Assembly: GCA_036015235.1 (NCBI GenBank)
Contig: CP107926.1
Coordinates: forward strand, 7,129,501 to 7,193,500
From: Streptomyces sp. NBC_00433
GTDB taxonomy: Bacteria; Actinomycetota; Actinomycetes; Streptomycetales; Streptomycetaceae
Length of the DNA stretch: 64,000 nucleotides
Direction of reading: 5' to 3'
This document shows, in pieces, positions 8,039 to 15,592 of the stretch. The notes under the pieces were generated by a model. That model saw nothing but the letters and a program-made list of their open reading frames with translations. It was not told the DNA's origin and did no database searches. The position numbers and the translations under genes were made by a program. Numbering within the stretch: position 1 is the first letter of the stretch; each line of letters opens with the position of its first letter.

Positions 8039-9355
8039 TCAAGAAGTGCGGCGCAGGAGGCGGGTGGCGCCTGCCGCGGCGGTGGTGGCGAGCATCCAGC
8101 CGAGGAGGGTGAGCAGGGAGGCGACCCACTGCGCGAGCCCGGACTCGCGCCACGCGTTGTCCTGGCCCAGGTCGATGACCGGGAGGAGCAGGTCCAGGGC
8201 GTAGAGCGCCGGGCTCCAGTGCGGCCGGTAACCGCCCGCGTCCGCCGCCGGGGGCGTGTGGTGGAGGGCGAAGTAGACGGCGCCCAGTGCCCAGAGCACC
8301 CCCATCCAGACCGCGGCGCGGCCCGGGCGGTAGCCGTAGCCGACGGTGACGTCCTGGAGCCAGCCCCAGACCCGCCCGGCGGCCGGCAGGGTGTCGCGGC
8401 GGCGGCGCTGCCGGGCGAGCAGCACCTCGCGGGCCTCGGCGTCCTCGCCGGCGGCCCGCAGCGCCGCGGCCAGCCGCTCGTACGGCTCCGGCCGGAATTC
8501 CGGGGTCGCCGCCTGGAGCCAGTCGAGCCGCTCGCGGAGCGGGAATTCGGCGAGCGGGGTGAGGGTGTCGTAGCTGAAGCCGGTCATCCGCAGCCGCCCG
8601 GCCGCGGGCCACGCCCCGACGGAGTCGTTGAGCTTGCCGATCTTCGAGCCGGACAGCACCACGGGGCCCTCGGGGGCCCGCGGCAGCGTGAAGCACAGCT
8701 CGGGCGTCTGGACGCGCCGCAGCGACACCTGCTGGTCGCCGGTGAGATGGAAGCGCGCCCGGCTGATGATCACCGCATTGCCGAACCGTCCGTCGTCGAG
8801 GCGGAGCCCGCCGTGGCAGGTGAATTCCCGCACGGTGACGCCCCCGGGCGGCGGCGCGGACGAGCCGCCGACGCTCCTGGCGTTCCATCCGCCGGACAGG
8901 TACAGCGTGTGCTCGACGGCGATGCGGGCGGCGTTGAGCGCCTGTCGGCCGTCGGGATTGCGCAGGGTGGCGCCGCGCAGGCTGAGCCGGCCGCCTATGC
9001 GGGCGCTGCGCAGGCTGAACTCCCCGGTGATGTCGATGAGTTCGGCGTCGACGTCCTGGCCGACGGTCAGCCCGTCGGCGGCGAACGCCTGGGCGGCCCG
9101 GCCGCGCAGCACGGTGAGCTGGTTGAGCAGCAGGTCGGTGCCTATCTGCGCGTCGGCCATCCGGACACCCCCGGTGACCAGGCACTGCGGCAGGTGCAGG
9201 TCGCCGTCGACCTGGATCCTGGCCGCGTCGATCCTGGGCATCCGGCAGCGCACCATGCGCATGCTGCCGACCCGGCACTCCTGGAGCATCAGCGGGTCGT
9301 CGAAGCGGCAGTCGTCGAGCTGGACGTACGGCGTCACCGTGCCGCCGGAGAGCAT
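8039..9355 (-). CDS. Membrane-associated protein, C-terminal part of a frameshift-split gene
   Basis: The larger 3' piece of a gene that is a single ORF of about 540 codons in Streptomyces relatives, as I recall the family (often named membrane-associated oxidoreductase, with no proven reaction). The first ~270 residues read as a beta-solenoid of repeated strands (DGDLHLPQCLVTGG, GTDLLLNQL, GEFSLRSARIGGRLSLRGA). Then come YERLAAALRAAGEDAEAREVLLARQ and two or three hydrophobic segments (AAVWMGVLWALGAVYFAL, ASLLTLLGWMLATTAAAGA). The upstream piece ends at a TGA that overlaps this ATG (TGATG at 9357-9353), so re-initiation could make a separate protein. A one-base deletion in a GGCCGG-like run near 9360 would explain the split; sequencing error is an alternative. 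Confidence 0.7.
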   Translation of the reverse strand: MLSGGTVTPYVQLDDCRFDDPLMLQECRVGSMRMVRCRMPRIDAARIQVDGDLHLPQCLVTGGVRMADAQIGTDLLLNQLTVLRGRAAQAFAADGLTVGQDVDAELIDITGEFSLRSARIGGRLSLRGATLRNPDGRQALNAARIAVEHTLYLSGGWNARSVGGSSAPPPGGVTVREFTCHGGLRLDDGRFGNAVIISRARFHLTGDQQVSLRRVQTPELCFTLPRAPEGPVVLSGSKIGKLNDSVGAWPAAGRLRMTGFSYDTLTPLAEFPLRERLDWLQAATPEFRPEPYERLAAALRAAGEDAEAREVLLARQRRRRDTLPAAGRVWGWLQDVTVGYGYRPGRAAVWMGVLWALGAVYFALHHTPPAADAGGYRPHWSPALYALDLLLPVIDLGQDNAWRESGLAQWVASLLTLLGWMLATTAAAGATRLLRRTS

Positions 9356-9645
9356 CAGCCGCCGGTGATCCGCGTCCCGGCCAGCTTCAGCGCCGTCACC
9401 CGCCCCGGGACCGCGGGCGGCCCGTCGAGCAGCAGCTCGGCGACGGCCTGGGCGCGCACGGTGCGGTCGGCGCCCCAGGCGGGGCCGGTTGGGGGTACCC
9501 CCACGCGAAGCCATGGGGGAGGATCGTCCGCGTCGGCGCGCCCGGTGCGCAGGTCGCAGGTGCGGCCCTCGCGGAAGGCGTGCCACATGCGCTGCTCCAC
9601 CGGCGTCCAGCCCTGCGGCGGTGCCCCGCCGGCCGCCTCTGCCAT
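9355..9645 (-). CDS. Membrane-associated protein, N-terminal part of a frameshift-split gene
   Basis: A 96-residue N-terminal piece with the family landmarks WTPVEQRMWHAFREGRTCDL, then GADRTVRAQAVAELLLDG and VTALKLAGTRITG. The frame then hits TGA where relatives, as I recall them, continue directly into the sequence encoded from 9355 downstream. The start is placed at ATG 9645 because GGGGAGGGG lies 8 bases upstream; an ATG 30 bases earlier has no such site. Residues about 39-50 (DPPPWLRVGVPP) are not part of the family pattern. They are the translation of a dispersed repeat (9491-9523) inserted in frame between the Cys-Asp-Leu-Arg block and the GADRTVRAQ block. Confidence 0.65.
   Translation of the reverse strand: MAEAAGGAPPQGWTPVEQRMWHAFREGRTCDLRTGRADADDPPPWLRVGVPPTGPAWGADRTVRAQAVAELLLDGPPAVPGRVTALKLAGTRITGG
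9491..9523. repeat. Dispersed GGGGGTACCCCC repeat inside a coding region
   Basis: The unit GGGGGTACCCCC-ACGCGAAGC-CATGGGGGAGGA matches the elements at 18251-18286 (opposite orientation) and 18448-18483 (same orientation), differing at only a few positions. Unlike those, this copy lies within an ORF, where it keeps the frame open. Confidence 0.8.
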
Positions 9646-9747
9646 CGGATTCCCCTCCCCGTCGTCGCGCCGCACACCGTAGCGGGTCGGTGCGACGGCG
9701 GCGTATCACGGACTGGAACCTGCGACCGACCCGCAGACCTGGGTCTC

Positions 9748-9753
9748 TACACT
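9748..9753 (+). promoter_or_regulatory. Putative -10 element (TACACT) of the histidine operon
   Basis: TACACT ends 7 bases before the hisD GTG and there is no ribosome site between, so transcription would begin at or next to the start codon. A good -35 could not be identified. Confidence 0.5.
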
Positions 9754-9760
9754 TGGCACC

Positions 9761-11074
9761 GTGATCTCCCGAATCGATCTGCGTGGTGCCGCCTTCCCCG
9801 AGGGCGGGATCGACCGCGACCTGCTGCCCCGTGCCGACTTCGACGTGGAGGCCGCGCTGGAGGCAGTGCGGCCGATCTGCGATGACGTCCGCCATCGGGG
9901 CTCGGTGGCGGTGCTCGACCACGGGGAGCGCTTCGACGGGGTGCGCCCCGCCTCGCTGCGGGTGCCCGCGGCGGCGCTGGAGACCGCGCTGGCCGAGCTG
10001 GACCCTGCGGTCAGGGCAGCGCTCGAGGAGTCGGTGCGGCGGGCCAGGATCGTGCACCGCGAGCAGCGCCGCACCGACGTCACCACCCAGGTGGTGCCGG
10101 GCGGCACGGTCACCGAGCGGTGGGTGCCGGTCGAGCGCGTCGGGCTGTACGTGCCCGGCGGCCTGGCGGTCTACCCGTCCTCCGTGGTGATGAACGTGGT
10201 GCCCGCCCAGGAGGCCGGAGTCGAGGGCATCGCGGTGGCCTCGCCCGCGCAGAAGGACTTCGGCGGCCTGCCCCACCCCGCCATCCTCGCCGCCTGCGCC
10301 CTGCTCGGGGTGACCGAGGTCTACGCGACCGGCGGCGCCCAGGCGATCGCGATGTTCGCCTACGGCACCGAGGACTGCCGCCCGGTGAACCTGGTCACAG
10401 GCCCCGGCAACATCTACGTGGCCGCCGCCAAGCGGCTGCTCAAGGGCCGCGTCGGCATCGACGCCGAGGCCGGGCCCACCGAGATCGCGGTCCTCGCCGA
10501 CGACTCCGCCGACCCCGCCTTCGTCGCCGCCGACCTGATCAGCCAGGCCGAGCACGACCCGCTGGCCGCCGCGGTGCTGGTCACCACCTCGCCCGAGCTG
10601 GCCGACGCGGTCGACAAGCAGCTGGACGTCCAGGTCGCCGCCGCCAAGCACCGCGAGCGGATCACCGCCGCGCTGTCCGGCCGGCAGTCCGCGACCGTGC
10701 TGGTCGACACGCTCGACCAGGGCCTCGCGGTGGTCGACGCCTACGCGGCCGAGCACCTGGAGATCCAGACCAGGGACTCCGCCGCGACCGCCGCCCGGGT
10801 GCGCAATGCCGGCGCGGTCTTCGTCGGCCCGCACGCCCCGGTCTCGCTCGGCGACTACTGCGCCGGGTCCAACCACGTGCTGCCCACCGGCGGTTGCGCC
10901 TGCCACTCCTCGGGCCTGTCCGTGCAGTCCTTCCTGCGCGGCATCCACGTGGTGGACTACTCGCGCGACGCGCTGGCCGAGGTCGCCGCCCACGTGGTGA
11001 CGCTGGCGAACGCCGAGGACCTGCCCGCGCACGGCGAGGCGGTCCGGATCAGGTTCGACGGGGGGACGGCGTGA
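9761..11074 (+). CDS. hisD: Histidinol dehydrogenase
   Basis: A 437-residue cytoplasmic zinc enzyme catalysing the last two steps of histidine synthesis (histidinol to histidine, two NAD). Hallmarks: VERVGLYVPGG near residue 125, GGAQAIAMFAYG near 190, the signature block LVTGPGNIYVAAAKR near 210, DAEAGPTEIAVLAD, LISQAEHDPLAAAVLV (the QAEH zinc-site region), EHLEIQT and GDYCAGSNHVLPTGG. Length is normal. It starts with GTG, apparently leaderless, and opens the operon; its stop overlaps the hisC start (GTGA). The N-terminus SRIDLRG is the usual one in Streptomyces. Confidence 0.97.
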   Translation: MISRIDLRGAAFPEGGIDRDLLPRADFDVEAALEAVRPICDDVRHRGSVAVLDHGERFDGVRPASLRVPAAALETALAELDPAVRAALEESVRRARIVHREQRRTDVTTQVVPGGTVTERWVPVERVGLYVPGGLAVYPSSVVMNVVPAQEAGVEGIAVASPAQKDFGGLPHPAILAACALLGVTEVYATGGAQAIAMFAYGTEDCRPVNLVTGPGNIYVAAAKRLLKGRVGIDAEAGPTEIAVLADDSADPAFVAADLISQAEHDPLAAAVLVTTSPELADAVDKQLDVQVAAAKHRERITAALSGRQSATVLVDTLDQGLAVVDAYAAEHLEIQTRDSAATAARVRNAGAVFVGPHAPVSLGDYCAGSNHVLPTGGCACHSSGLSVQSFLRGIHVVDYSRDALAEVAAHVVTLANAEDLPAHGEAVRIRFDGGTA

Positions 11075-12192
11075 CGCGCATCGAGGACCTGCCCATCCGT
11101 GACGAGCTGCGCGGCCAGTCCCCGTACGGGGCCCCGCAGCTGGACGTGGCCGTGCGGCTGAACACCAACGAGAACCCGTACCCGCTGCCCGAGGCCCTGG
11201 TCGCCAGGATCACCGAGCGGGTCGCCGAGGCCGCCCGCGGCCTGAACCGCTACCCGGACCGGGACGCGGTCGAGCTGCGCACCGCGCTCGCGGCGTACCT
11301 CACCAGGACCGCCGGCCACCGGGTCGGCCTGGCCCAGGTGTGGGCGGCGAACGGCTCCAACGAGATCATCCAGCAGCTGCTGCAGACCTTCGGCGGCCCC
11401 GGCCGCACCGCGATCGGCTTCGAGCCGTCGTATTCGATGCACGCGCTGATCTCCCGCGGCACCGGCACCGGCTGGATCTCCGGGCCGCGCAGGGCCGACT
11501 TCACCATCGACCTGGCCGCGGCCGTGCGGGAGATCGCCGAGCGCCGCCCCGACGTGGTCTTCGTCTGCTCGCCCAACAACCCGACCGGCACCGCGGTCGC
11601 CGCCGACACCGTCGTGGCGCTCTACGAGGCGGCGCAAGCCGCCCGCCCCTCGCTGGTCGTGGTGGACGAGGCCTACGGCGAGTTCTCGCACCGCCCTTCG
11701 CTGCTGCCGCTCATCGAGGGCCGGCCCAACCTGGTGCTGACCCGCACGATGTCCAAGGCCTTCGGCGCCGCCGGGCTGCGGCTCGGCTACCTGGCCGCCG
11801 ACCCCGCCGTGGTCGACGCGGTGCAGATCGTCCGGCTGCCCTACCACCTGTCCGCGGTCACCCAGGCGACCGCGCTGGCCGCGCTGGAGTACACCGACAC
11901 GCTGCTCGGCTACGTGGACCAGCTGAAGGCCGAACGCGACCGCCTGGTCCGCGAGCTGCGCGCCACCGGCTACGAGGTGGTCGACTCCGACGCGAACTTC
12001 GTGCAGTTCGGCCGGTTCGCCGACAGCCACACCGCCTGGGAGGCGGTGCTCGCCCACGGCGTGCTGGTCCGGGACAACGGGGTGCCCGGCTGGCTGCGGG
12101 TCTCGGTCGGCACACCCGCGGAGAACGACGCGTTCCTGGACGCGGCGCGGGCTGTCTTCAAGGAACACAGCACTACAGAGGAGCAGGTATGA
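11071..12192 (+). CDS. hisC: Histidinol-phosphate aminotransferase
   Basis: A 373-residue class I/II PLP aminotransferase converting imidazole-acetol phosphate to histidinol phosphate with glutamate. NTNENPYPLP at about residue 25, WAANGSNEIIQQLLQTFG, CSPNNPTGTAV, VVVDEAYGEF and the PLP-lysine block TRTMSKAFGAAGLRLGY are all present, as is the C-terminal arginine region GWLRVSVGT. The GTG start overlaps the hisD stop by 4 bases, and the stop overlaps the hisB ATG, so translation is coupled along hisD-hisC-hisB. Length is usual for the actinobacterial form. Confidence 0.96.
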   Translation: MTRIEDLPIRDELRGQSPYGAPQLDVAVRLNTNENPYPLPEALVARITERVAEAARGLNRYPDRDAVELRTALAAYLTRTAGHRVGLAQVWAANGSNEIIQQLLQTFGGPGRTAIGFEPSYSMHALISRGTGTGWISGPRRADFTIDLAAAVREIAERRPDVVFVCSPNNPTGTAVAADTVVALYEAAQAARPSLVVVDEAYGEFSHRPSLLPLIEGRPNLVLTRTMSKAFGAAGLRLGYLAADPAVVDAVQIVRLPYHLSAVTQATALAALEYTDTLLGYVDQLKAERDRLVRELRATGYEVVDSDANFVQFGRFADSHTAWEAVLAHGVLVRDNGVPGWLRVSVGTPAENDAFLDAARAVFKEHSTTEEQV

Positions 12193-12782
12193 CCCGCGTG
12201 GGCCGCGTCGAGCGCACCACCAAGGAGACGTCGGTGGTCGTCGAGATCGACCTCGACGGCACCGGGCAGGTCGCCGTGTCCACCGGCGTCGGCTTCTACG
12301 ACCACATGCTGGACCAGCTCGGCAGGCACGGGCTGTTCGACCTGTCGGTGAAGACCGAGGGCGACCTGCACATCGACACCCACCACACCATCGAGGACAC
12401 CGCCCTCGCGCTGGGCGCCGCCTTCAAGCAGGCGCTCGGCGACAAGGTCGGCATCTACCGCTTCGGCAACTGCACGGTCCCGCTGGACGAGTCGCTCGCC
12501 CAGGTCACCGTCGACCTCTCGGGACGCCCCTACCTGGTGCACACCGAGCCGGAGGGCATGGCGCCGATGATCGGCTCGTACGACACCACGATGACCCGGC
12601 ACATCCTGGAGTCCTTCGTCGCCCAGGCCCAGATCGCCCTGCATGTGCACGTGCCCTACGGGCGCAATGCGCACCACATCGTGGAGTGCCAGTTCAAGGC
12701 CCTCGCCAGGGCGCTGCGTTACGCCAGCGAGCGCGACCCGCGCGCCGCCGGGATTCTGCCGTCGACGAAGGGCGCGCTGTGA
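12189..12782 (+). CDS. hisB: Imidazoleglycerol-phosphate dehydratase
   Basis: A 197-residue, monofunctional HisB without the phosphatase domain of enterobacteria; it dehydrates imidazole glycerol phosphate in the cytoplasm. The two metal-binding motifs are GFYDHMLDQLGRHG near residue 35 and DTHHTIEDTALALG near 62; the second half repeats the fold with YGRNAHHIVECQFKALARAL. The C-terminus LPSTKGAL is typical. It overlaps hisC by ATGA. Its TGA overlaps a GTG that opens a 30-codon frame leading to the next gene (see 12779). Confidence 0.96.
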   Translation: MTRVGRVERTTKETSVVVEIDLDGTGQVAVSTGVGFYDHMLDQLGRHGLFDLSVKTEGDLHIDTHHTIEDTALALGAAFKQALGDKVGIYRFGNCTVPLDESLAQVTVDLSGRPYLVHTEPEGMAPMIGSYDTTMTRHILESFVAQAQIALHVHVPYGRNAHHIVECQFKALARALRYASERDPRAAGILPSTKGAL

Positions 12783-12871
12783 GCGACGCGCGCAAGGCCA
12801 CTCAGCCGCAGTCAGGACGCCGCGCGAGCTGTCGCCGCGCGGGCGGAGAAGCGAACGGACAAACACAGTGA
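12779..12871 (+). CDS. Candidate tiny bridging ORF in the his operon (30 aa)
   Basis: GTG at 12779 overlaps the hisB stop by GTGA, and the frame closes at a TGA overlapping the next gene's GTG (GTGA at 12868-12871). The product is basic, Arg/Gln/Gly-rich, with one cysteine. AAGGGCG lies about 6 bases before the start. Because the following gene has no strong ribosome site of its own, this frame may pass ribosomes to it. It may equally be chance; conservation in related genomes would decide. Confidence 0.35.
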   Translation: MSDARKATQPQSGRRASCRRAGGEANGQTQ

Positions 12872-13020
12872 GCAAGGGATCGACCCTCTTCATCCTGCTG
12901 GGGCTGTTCCTGGCAGGCGGGGTGTACTCGTTCTGGCAGCAGAAGCAGTCCAAGAGCCTGATCGCGCTGCTCGCCGTCGGCTCGGTGATGGCACTCGTCA
13001 CCGGCCTGCTACAGCTCTAG
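12868..13020 (+). CDS. Small membrane protein inside the histidine operon (50 aa)
   Basis: A 50-residue protein with two hydrophobic segments: TLFILLGLFLAGGVYSFW (about 5-22) and LIALLAVGSVMALVTGLLQL (about 31-50), joined by a short basic turn QQKQSKS. This predicts a two-helix hairpin in the membrane. No enzymatic motif is present and no function is known to me. It lies between hisB and hisH, 9 bases before hisH, so it is co-transcribed with histidine genes. The GTG start has only ACGGAC upstream and may depend on coupling to the 30-codon frame before it. Confidence 0.75.
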   Translation: MSKGSTLFILLGLFLAGGVYSFWQQKQSKSLIALLAVGSVMALVTGLLQL

Positions 13021-13029
13021 GGGGCAGGG

Positions 13030-13665
13030 ATGGGCAAGAGCGTCGTCGTCCTCGACTACGGTTTCGGCAACGTCAGATCGGCCGAGCGCGCCCTCGCGCA
13101 CGCCGGCGCCGACGTCGAGATCACCGCCGACTTCGACAAGGCGATGCGGGCCGACGGCCTGCTGGTGCCCGGTGTCGGCGCCTTCGAGGCGTGCATGGCC
13201 GGCCTCAGGGGCGTACGCGGCGAGTGGATCGTCGGACGCCGGCTGGCCGGCGGGCGGCCGGTGATGGGCATCTGCGTCGGCATGCAGATCCTCTTCGCCC
13301 GCGGCATCGAGCACGGCGTCGAGACCGAGGGCCTGGACGAGTGGCCGGGCACCGTCGAGCCGCTGCAGGCCCCCGTCGTCCCGCACATGGGGTGGAACAC
13401 GGTCAAGGCCGCCGAGGGCTCCCGGCTGTTCGCGGGCAGCGACGAGGACGCCCGCTTCTACTTCGTGCACTCCTACGCGGTGCGCAGCTGGGACCTGGAG
13501 TCGCGCAGCGACCGCATCAGCGGCCCCAAGGTCAGCTGGACCACCCACGGCGAGCCCTTCGTGGCCGCGGTGGAGAACGGCCCGCTGTGGGCCACCCAGT
13601 TCCACCCGGAGAAGTCCGGCGAGGCCGGCGCCCGACTGCTCGCCAACTGGCTCGACACCCTCTAG
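13030..13665 (+). CDS. hisH: Imidazole glycerol phosphate synthase, glutaminase subunit
   Basis: A 211-residue class I glutamine amidotransferase. It releases ammonia from glutamine and passes it to HisF, which forms imidazole glycerol phosphate and AICAR. The nucleophile is Cys82 in MGICVGMQILF; the His-Glu pair is in ATQFHPEKSG near residue 193. The oxyanion-strand motif VPGVGAFEACM and the N-terminal VVLDYGFGNVRS are standard. GGGGCAGGG precedes the ATG. Its partner hisF is two genes downstream. Length is normal. Confidence 0.96.
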   Translation: MGKSVVVLDYGFGNVRSAERALAHAGADVEITADFDKAMRADGLLVPGVGAFEACMAGLRGVRGEWIVGRRLAGGRPVMGICVGMQILFARGIEHGVETEGLDEWPGTVEPLQAPVVPHMGWNTVKAAEGSRLFAGSDEDARFYFVHSYAVRSWDLESRSDRISGPKVSWTTHGEPFVAAVENGPLWATQFHPEKSGEAGARLLANWLDTL

Positions 13666-13701
13666 CCCACCGATCCGCCCCACCCGCGAGGACGCACCCC
13701 G

Positions 13702-14427
13702 ATGACCAAGCTCGAACTGCTCCCCGCCGTCGACGTACGCGACGGCCAGGCCGTACGCCTCGTGCACGGCGAGTCCGGCTCAGAGACGTCGTACGGCGAC
13801 CCGCTCGCCGCGGCGCTCGCCTGGCAGGGCGCGGGCGCGGAGTGGCTGCATCTGGTGGACCTCGACGCGGCCTTCGGCACCGGCGACAACCGGGCGCGTA
13901 TCGCCGAGGTGGCCCGCACCATGGACATCAAGGTCGAGCTGTCCGGCGGCATCCGCGACGACGACACCCTCGCCGCGGCGCTCGCCACCGGCTGCACCCG
14001 GGTCAACCTGGGCACGGCCGCGCTGGAGACCCCCGAATGGGTCGCCAAGGTCATCGCCGAGCACGGCGACAAGATCGCTGTCGGCCTCGACGTGCGCGGC
14101 ACCACCCTTCGCGGCCGCGGCTGGACCCGCGACGGCGGCGACCTCTACGAGACGCTGTCCCGGCTGGACTCCGAAGGCTGCGCCCGCTACGTCGTCACCG
14201 ACATCGCCAAGGACGGTACCCTCCAGGGCCCGAACCTGGAGCTGCTCACCGGCGTGTGCGCGGCCACCGACCGCCCGGTCGTCGCGTCCGGCGGCGTCTC
14301 CAGCCTTGACGACCTGCGCGCCATCGCGTCTCTTGTTCCGCAGGGTGTGGAAGGCGCGATCGTCGGCAAGGCGCTCTACGCGAAGGCGTTCACTCTCGAA
14401 GAGGCCTTGGAGGCAGTGTCACGATGA
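13702..14427 (+). CDS. priA: Bifunctional phosphoribosyl isomerase A (HisA and TrpF activities)
   Basis: A 241-residue TIM barrel. In Streptomyces and Mycobacterium this enzyme isomerises both ProFAR (histidine) and phosphoribosyl anthranilate (tryptophan), replacing hisA and trpF. Seen here: catalytic Asp11 in LLPAVDVRDGQAVRLV, the first phosphate loop VELSGGIRDDDT, GLDVRGTTLRGRGW, the second acid in YVVTDIAKDGTLQGPN and the second phosphate loop VVASGGVSSLDDL. The RGRGWTRDGG segment is the PriA-type active-site loop. No trpF is visible in the window, in line with dual function. The stop overlaps the following gene (ATGA). Confidence 0.94.
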   Translation: MTKLELLPAVDVRDGQAVRLVHGESGSETSYGDPLAAALAWQGAGAEWLHLVDLDAAFGTGDNRARIAEVARTMDIKVELSGGIRDDDTLAAALATGCTRVNLGTAALETPEWVAKVIAEHGDKIAVGLDVRGTTLRGRGWTRDGGDLYETLSRLDSEGCARYVVTDIAKDGTLQGPNLELLTGVCAATDRPVVASGGVSSLDDLRAIASLVPQGVEGAIVGKALYAKAFTLEEALEAVSR

Positions 14428-14837
14428 CCGGAACCCCCGCAGTACGGCGCGATCAGTCCGACAGCCCGCTGGAGGAGACGATCGGCTTCGCCCGTGCCGT
14501 CGCCGCGGGGGACCTGGTGCTGGTCGCCGGCACCATGCCGCTCGTCGACGGCGCGGTCAGGGGCGAGGGCAGCCCGTACGAGCAGACGCTGCTGGCCTTC
14601 CGCAACGCGCTGGCCGCACTGGAGCCGTTCGGCCTGGGGCCGGACAGCGTCATCCGCACCCGGATGTACCTGAGCCACTCCAGGGACGCCGACGACGCTG
14701 GCCGCGCCCACCGCGAGCTGTTCGGCGACATCCGCCCGGTCACGACGATGGTCGTGGTGGCCGGCTTCATGGACTCCCGGGTGCTGGTGGAAGTCGAGAT
14801 CGAAGCCTTCCGAGATGTCCGAGGAGACACCGAATGA
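14424..14837 (+). CDS. RidA family (YjgF/YER057c/UK114) protein
   Basis: A 137-residue member of the RidA superfamily; the founding members hydrolyse reactive enamines/imines such as 2-aminoacrylate. Visible are the N-terminal ETIGFARAVAAGDLVLVAGT, the conserved arginine in SVIRTRMYLSH, and the conserved glutamate in VLVEVEIEAFRDV. The subfamily is uncertain, since several RidA subgroups lack the key arginine context. It overlaps both priA (ATGA) and hisF (ATGA), so it is made with HisF. A role in cleaning up a by-product of histidine or tryptophan synthesis is an inference from position only. Confidence 0.88.
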   Translation: MTGTPAVRRDQSDSPLEETIGFARAVAAGDLVLVAGTMPLVDGAVRGEGSPYEQTLLAFRNALAALEPFGLGPDSVIRTRMYLSHSRDADDAGRAHRELFGDIRPVTTMVVVAGFMDSRVLVEVEIEAFRDVRGDTE

Positions 14838-15592
14838 CCCTCGCGGTGCGCGTCATCCCCTGCCTCGACGTGGACAACGGACGGGTCGTCAAGGGCGTCA
14901 ACTTCCAGAACCTGCGGGACGCGGGCGACCCGGTCGAGATGGCCAGGCTCTACGACGCCGAGGGCGCCGACGAGTTGACCTTCCTGGACATCACCGCGTC
15001 CTCCGGCGACCGCGAGACCACCTACGACGTGGTCCGCCGCACCGCCGAGCAGGTCTTCATCCCGCTCACCGTCGGCGGCGGGGTGCGCAGCGCCGACGAC
15101 GTCGACAAGCTGCTGCGGGCCGGCGCCGACAAGGTCGGCGTCAACACCGCGGCCATCGCCCGGCCCGAGCTGATCCGGGAGATCGCGGAGCGCTTCGGGC
15201 GGCAGGTGCTCGTGCTGTCGGTGGACGCGCGGCGGGCCGCCTCCGGCGCCGGCTTCGAGGTCACCACCCACGGCGGCCGCCGCGGCACCGGCATCGACGC
15301 CGTCGAATGGGCCGAGCGGGCGGCCGAGCTGGGCGCCGGCGAGATCCTGCTCAACTCCATGGACGCGGACGGCACGAAGGACGGCTACGACACCGAGATG
15401 ATCGCGGCGGTGCGCTCCCGGGTGTCCGTCCCGGTCATCGCCTCCGGCGGCGCGGGACGGCTGGCCGACTTCCCGCCGGCCGTCGCTGCGGGAGCCGACG
15501 CGGTCCTGGCCGCGTCCGTCTTCCACTTCGGCGACCTGCGCATCCCCGAGGTCAAGTCCGCGCTGCGCTCCGCCGGGCACCCGGTGCGCTGA
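14834..15592 (+). CDS. hisF: Imidazole glycerol phosphate synthase, cyclase subunit
   Basis: A 252-residue TIM barrel that joins HisH-derived ammonia to PRFAR. The catalytic acids are in RVIPCLDVDNGRVVKGVNF (Asp12) and LLNSMDADGTKDGYD; phosphate loops are LTVGGGVRSADDVD and VIASGGAGRLADF. NTAAIARPELIREIAERFG is typical. GAGGAGA precedes the ATG, which overlaps the RidA stop. It is the last gene of the operon: its stop lies in one arm of a short hairpin shared with the facing methyltransferase gene. Confidence 0.97.
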   Translation: MTLAVRVIPCLDVDNGRVVKGVNFQNLRDAGDPVEMARLYDAEGADELTFLDITASSGDRETTYDVVRRTAEQVFIPLTVGGGVRSADDVDKLLRAGADKVGVNTAAIARPELIREIAERFGRQVLVLSVDARRAASGAGFEVTTHGGRRGTGIDAVEWAERAAELGAGEILLNSMDADGTKDGYDTEMIAAVRSRVSVPVIASGGAGRLADFPPAVAAGADAVLAASVFHFGDLRIPEVKSALRSAGHPVR

